Part shown: one piece after another, positions 12,208 through 12,416 of the stretch | Position numbering within the stretch: the first letter of the stretch is position 1 | Layout: each line of letters starts with the position of its first letter | Source: an uncultured Lachnospiraceae bacterium | GTDB taxonomy: Bacteria; Bacillota; Clostridia; Lachnospirales; Lachnospiraceae | Assembly (NCBI GenBank): GCA_902489925.1 | Contig: CABUBX010000053.1 | Coordinates: forward strand, 1-12,416 | Direction of reading: 5' to 3' | DNA: 12,416 nt | Position numbers and translations under genes: made by a program | The notes under the pieces: generated by a model | The model's input: only the letters and a program-made list of their open reading frames with translations | Databases searched by the model: none | What the model was told of the DNA's origin: nothing

Positions 12208-12416
12208 ATTTCACCATATATGTACACAAATTTTGAGGTGTAAGCGTGTTGCAAAGCGCTTGGTGGTGTCATTAGCGCAGTCCTCGCGACTGGATGCAAT
12301 AAGATGATTAGCAACTTACTTCCATTTGCATATATGTATAAAACAGAAGTCCGCTCTATGCCTAGTATAATCCACGCAAATTAGAAGTCTGTTTCAAATT
12401 AGCTTTTTTATGCTAA
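12208..12416. other. Non-coding, repeat-containing right end
   Basis: No convincing gene. The stretch holds a direct repeat CATATATGTA (12215-12224 and 12329-12338), nested pairing GTTGC/GCAAC (12248-12252, 12311-12315), CAGTC/GACTG (12278-12282, 12288-12292), palindrome AAGCGCTT (12254-12261), direct repeat AGAAGTC (12345-12351, 12383-12389), and a hairpin TTAGC/GCTAA cut by the window edge (12399-12416). It could be a structured RNA, a repeat element or an insertion boundary; I cannot tell which. Confidence 0.3.

Noticed and set aside
12120..12314. 64-residue minus-strand open frame at the right end
   Set aside because: It reads through a strong GC-rich terminator hairpin and its T-run, and has no recognisable sequence and no convincing ribosome binding site.
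12241..12315. tRNA-like or self-cleaving-ribozyme-like fold
   Set aside because: No cloverleaf with T-loop and acceptor pairing, and no hammerhead core motifs were found; only short stems are present.
1..12416. CRISPR array, prophage or transposon
   Set aside because: No regularly spaced repeats, no cas, integrase, transposase or phage structural genes, and no target-site duplications were seen.

Overview
The window looks like chromosome from a low-GC Gram-positive anaerobe of the class Clostridia, probably Lachnospiraceae-like. The grounds are AT-rich intergenic DNA, strong AGGAGG-type ribosome binding sites, sigma-A style promoters, a clostridial feoA-feoA-feoB arrangement, and DUF3793 and DUF2325 proteins. 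Taxonomy is inferred from gene content only. I see no transposase, integrase, CRISPR array, tRNA or rRNA.

Layout. (1) 1-271: N-terminal part of an unrecognised minus-strand gene that runs off the window. (2) 272-603: a non-coding stretch with several hairpins and two terminator-like structures. (3) 604-3631, minus strand: a ferrous-iron uptake operon, feoA2-feoA1-feoB plus a 55-residue Cys-rich membrane protein. (4) 3862-4236, plus strand: a divergent short DtxR-family metalloregulator whose ligand residues look iron-type. (5) 4300-5644, minus strand: an operon of DUF3793, short-chain flavodoxin and Cys-rich DUF2325. (6) 5800-8204, minus strand: an AzgA-type purine permease and an adenosine/adenine deaminase. 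(7) 8338-9090, minus strand: a GntR/UTRA regulator. (8) 9192-10448, minus strand: a Gfo/Idh/MocA oxidoreductase. (9) 10603-12006, plus strand: an unusually short AraC regulator, a small two-helix membrane protein and a GNAT acetyltransferase. (10) 12007-12416: non-coding, with a possible small-RNA unit and further fold-prone DNA.

Two regulatory circuits can be read from the DNA. First, a 16-bp inverted repeat, GTTAG-N6-CTAAC, occurs three times at the feo promoter, once perfectly at the DUF3793-flavodoxin-DUF2325 promoter, and once with one mismatch just upstream of feoB. The DtxR-like protein encoded between the two operons is the obvious candidate reader. This would make regions 3-5 one iron-starvation regulon: iron import, plus flavodoxin as a likely ferredoxin substitute, plus two proteins of unknown function. 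Second, a nearly identical 25-bp element centred on GGTATTACC lies at both the GntR promoter and the purine permease promoter. This suggests that GntR controls its own gene and the permease-deaminase purine salvage pair.

The most interesting points are the shared iron box and the uncharacterised module it controls, the compact AraC protein lacking its linker region, and two possible unannotated RNAs (about 300-515 and 12099-12207). All regulator-to-operator links are inferences from sequence.
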